DNA from: Pseudomonas alloputida | Lineage (GTDB): Bacteria; Pseudomonadota; Gammaproteobacteria; Pseudomonadales; Pseudomonadaceae | Assembly: GCF_021283545.2 (NCBI RefSeq) | Contig: NZ_CP128540.1 | Span: 4,871,501-4,935,500, forward strand | DNA: 64,000 nt | Direction of reading: 5' to 3' | In this document: piece after piece, positions 62,859-64,000 of the stretch | Layout: every line of letters starts with the position of its first letter | How positions within the stretch are numbered: position 1 is the first letter of the stretch | The notes under the pieces: generated by a model | Database searches by the model: none | What the model was told of the DNA's origin: nothing | Seen by the model: only the letters and a program-made list of their open reading frames with translations | Position numbers and translations under genes: made by a program

Positions 62859-63692
62859 TCAGCCGCAGCTGGGCAGGTTCTTTTCCTGACGTTTGGCTTC
62901 CCCCCAAAGGGCATCCAGCTCGTCAAGGTCACAATCTTCAATGGGGCGGCCACTGTCGCGCAATGCCTGTTCGATAAAACGGAAACGTCGTTCGAACTTG
63001 CGATTGGCGCGGCGCAGCGCATGCTCTGGGTCTTGCTTGAGGTGGCGGGCCAGGTTGACCGCAGCAAACAGCAAGTCGCCGACTTCATCTTCCAGCGCAT
63101 CGGCGTCACCGTCGGCCATGGCCTGCAGCACTTCATCCAGCTCTTCGCGGACCTTGTCCAGCACCGGCAACGCCGCCGGCCAGTCGAAACCGACCGTGGC
63201 CGCACGTTTTTGCAGTTTGGCTGCCCGCGATAGCGCCGGCAAGGTTGCCGGCACGTCATCAAGCAGCGACAGCTGTTCGGGCTGGCTCTTCTCCGCGCGC
63301 TCTTCGGCCTTGATTTCTTCCCAGCGCGACTTGACCTGGGCTTCGCTCAGGCTGGGCGTGTCCACCGGCGCGTACAGCTCGCCAGTCGGAAACACGTGCG
63401 GGTGGCGGCGGATGAGCTTGCGGGTGATGCTGTCGACCACGCCATCGAACTCGAAACGCCCTTCTTCGCGGGCCAGCTGGCTGTAGTAGACCACCTGGAA
63501 CAGCAGGTCGCCCAGCTCGCCTTGCAGGTGCTCGAAATCGCCGCGCTCAATGGTGTCAGCGACCTCGTAGGCCTCTTCGATGGTGTGCGGGACGATGCTG
63601 GCGTAGTTCTGCTTTAGGTCCCACGGGCAGCCGTACTGCGGGTCGCGCAGGCGGGCCATGAGGTGCAGCAGGTCGTCAAGGGTGTAGGTCAT
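62859..63692 (-). CDS. mazG: Nucleoside triphosphate pyrophosphohydrolase MazG
   Basis: A 277-residue house-cleaning NTP pyrophosphatase. Two MazG domains are seen: the first with LRDPQYGCPWDLKQNYASIV, IEEAYEVADTIERGDFEHLQ and GELGDLLFQVVYYSQLA giving the metal-binding EExxE...ExxD set; the second with REELDEVLQAMADGDADALE and DEVGDLLFAAVNLARH. It follows relA, the usual order, and may adjust (p)ppGpp levels or remove damaged nucleotides. Confidence 0.96.
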   Translation of the reverse strand: MTYTLDDLLHLMARLRDPQYGCPWDLKQNYASIVPHTIEEAYEVADTIERGDFEHLQGELGDLLFQVVYYSQLAREEGRFEFDGVVDSITRKLIRRHPHVFPTGELYAPVDTPSLSEAQVKSRWEEIKAEERAEKSQPEQLSLLDDVPATLPALSRAAKLQKRAATVGFDWPAALPVLDKVREELDEVLQAMADGDADALEDEVGDLLFAAVNLARHLKQDPEHALRRANRKFERRFRFIEQALRDSGRPIEDCDLDELDALWGEAKRQEKNLPSCG

Positions 63693-63714
63693 ACAGGCAG
63701 GTCCTTCGGTGGTG

Positions 63715-63802
63715 GCTTCTTCGCGGGCTTGCCCGCTCCCACAGGTACGGTGCAGATTTCAAACCTGCATCCATCCTGTAGGAGCGGGTTTACCCGCGAA
63801 GC
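63715..63802. repeat. REP pair between relA and mazG
   Basis: CTTCGCGGGCTTGCCCGCTC from about 63718 and its mirror TGTAGGAGCGGGTTTACCCG at 63777. Confidence 0.88.
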
Positions 63803-63815
63803 AGACGCCCCGGTC

Positions 63816-64000
63816 TCAAGGGGTACGATTACGCCGCGTCTCGATGATGTTCGGCAACTGCGAGATCCGCCCCAGCAGGCGCCCCAGCGCGTCCAGGCCT
63901 GGAATCTCGATGGTCAGCGACATCAGCGCGGTGTTGTCTTCCTTGTTCGAACGGGTGTTCACCGCCAGCACGTTGATCTTCTCGTTCAGCAGCACCTGCG
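63816..64000 (-). CDS. relA: (p)ppGpp synthetase RelA, C-terminal end (partial)
   Basis: The last 61 codons of a minus-strand gene ending at TGA 63816-63818. The sequence VLLNEKINVLAVNTRSNKED and LTIEIPGLDALGRLLGRISQ, then LPNIIETRRN, is the C-terminal ACT/RRM domain of RelA. The rest lies beyond the window. Confidence 0.88.
   Translation of the reverse strand, partial: QVLLNEKINVLAVNTRSNKEDNTALMSLTIEIPGLDALGRLLGRISQLPNIIETRRNRTP

Overview
The window looks like the chromosome of a Pseudomonas putida-group bacterium. The GC-rich codon use, the scattered REP elements of the TAGGAGCGGG...CCCGCGAAGAGG type, the relA-mazG-purMN-cob-fadL gene order and the aerobic cobalamin pathway with BluB all fit that group. 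Most of it is ordinary core genome. I see no prophage, insertion sequence or CRISPR array.

Layout. 1-6 kb: a coupled XRE-regulator pair, a DUF1232 protein, a lipoprotein FKBP isomerase, a PcaQ-like LysR regulator, an unusual delta-60-repeat protein and an AraC regulator. 6-10 kb: a four-gene catabolic operon (ACS-type MFS permease, FAH-type hydrolase, SDR, D-2-hydroxyacid dehydrogenase), divergent from the AraC regulator. 10-17.7 kb: assimilatory nitrate reduction, with nasA (fused to a CysJ-like diflavin reductase) and nirBD. Each unit has a sigma-54 promoter and a leader containing a hexaloop hairpin followed by an intrinsic terminator. 18 kb: a tandemly duplicated tRNA-Val/tRNA-Asp unit, each copy with its own promoter and terminator. 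18.7-26.6 kb: rdgC, a guanidine-II riboswitch with a Gdx/SugE exporter, an LplT-PlsC fusion, a GntR/MFS/amidohydrolase catabolic unit and an MFS efflux-like gene. 26.7-32.4 kb: a CrbS/MxtR-type SSS-sensor kinase, rmuC and a Sel1 protein. 32.4-33.3 kb: about 950 bp without a convincing gene. 33.3-40.8 kb: small conserved proteins, FadL, LysR plus DUF2798, a periplasmic glutathione peroxidase, a MarR/MFS/40-residue protein unit with palindromic operators, and a secreted GH5 glycosidase. 40.9-50 kb: a ten-gene cobalamin operon (cobO to cobS) under a B12 riboswitch. 50-57.8 kb: two NlpC/P60 lipoproteins, hda, an AI-2E/PerM protein, a DUF2066 protein, purMN, a DUF3108 protein and a 60-residue protein. 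57.9-62 kb: a three-gene redox complex (c-type cytochrome, small subunit, GMC flavoprotein). The flavoprotein carries a C-terminal domain resembling the Pseudomonas PA-I (LecA) lectin. 62.3-64 kb: DUF2058, mazG and the 3' end of relA.

The best candidates for something little described are the GMC-LecA-like dehydrogenase complex, the paired sigma-54/antitermination leaders of nasA and nirB, the repeat-bearing delta-60 protein and the Phd-HTH hybrid regulator operon. All identifications come from reading sequence and motifs. No database search was run.
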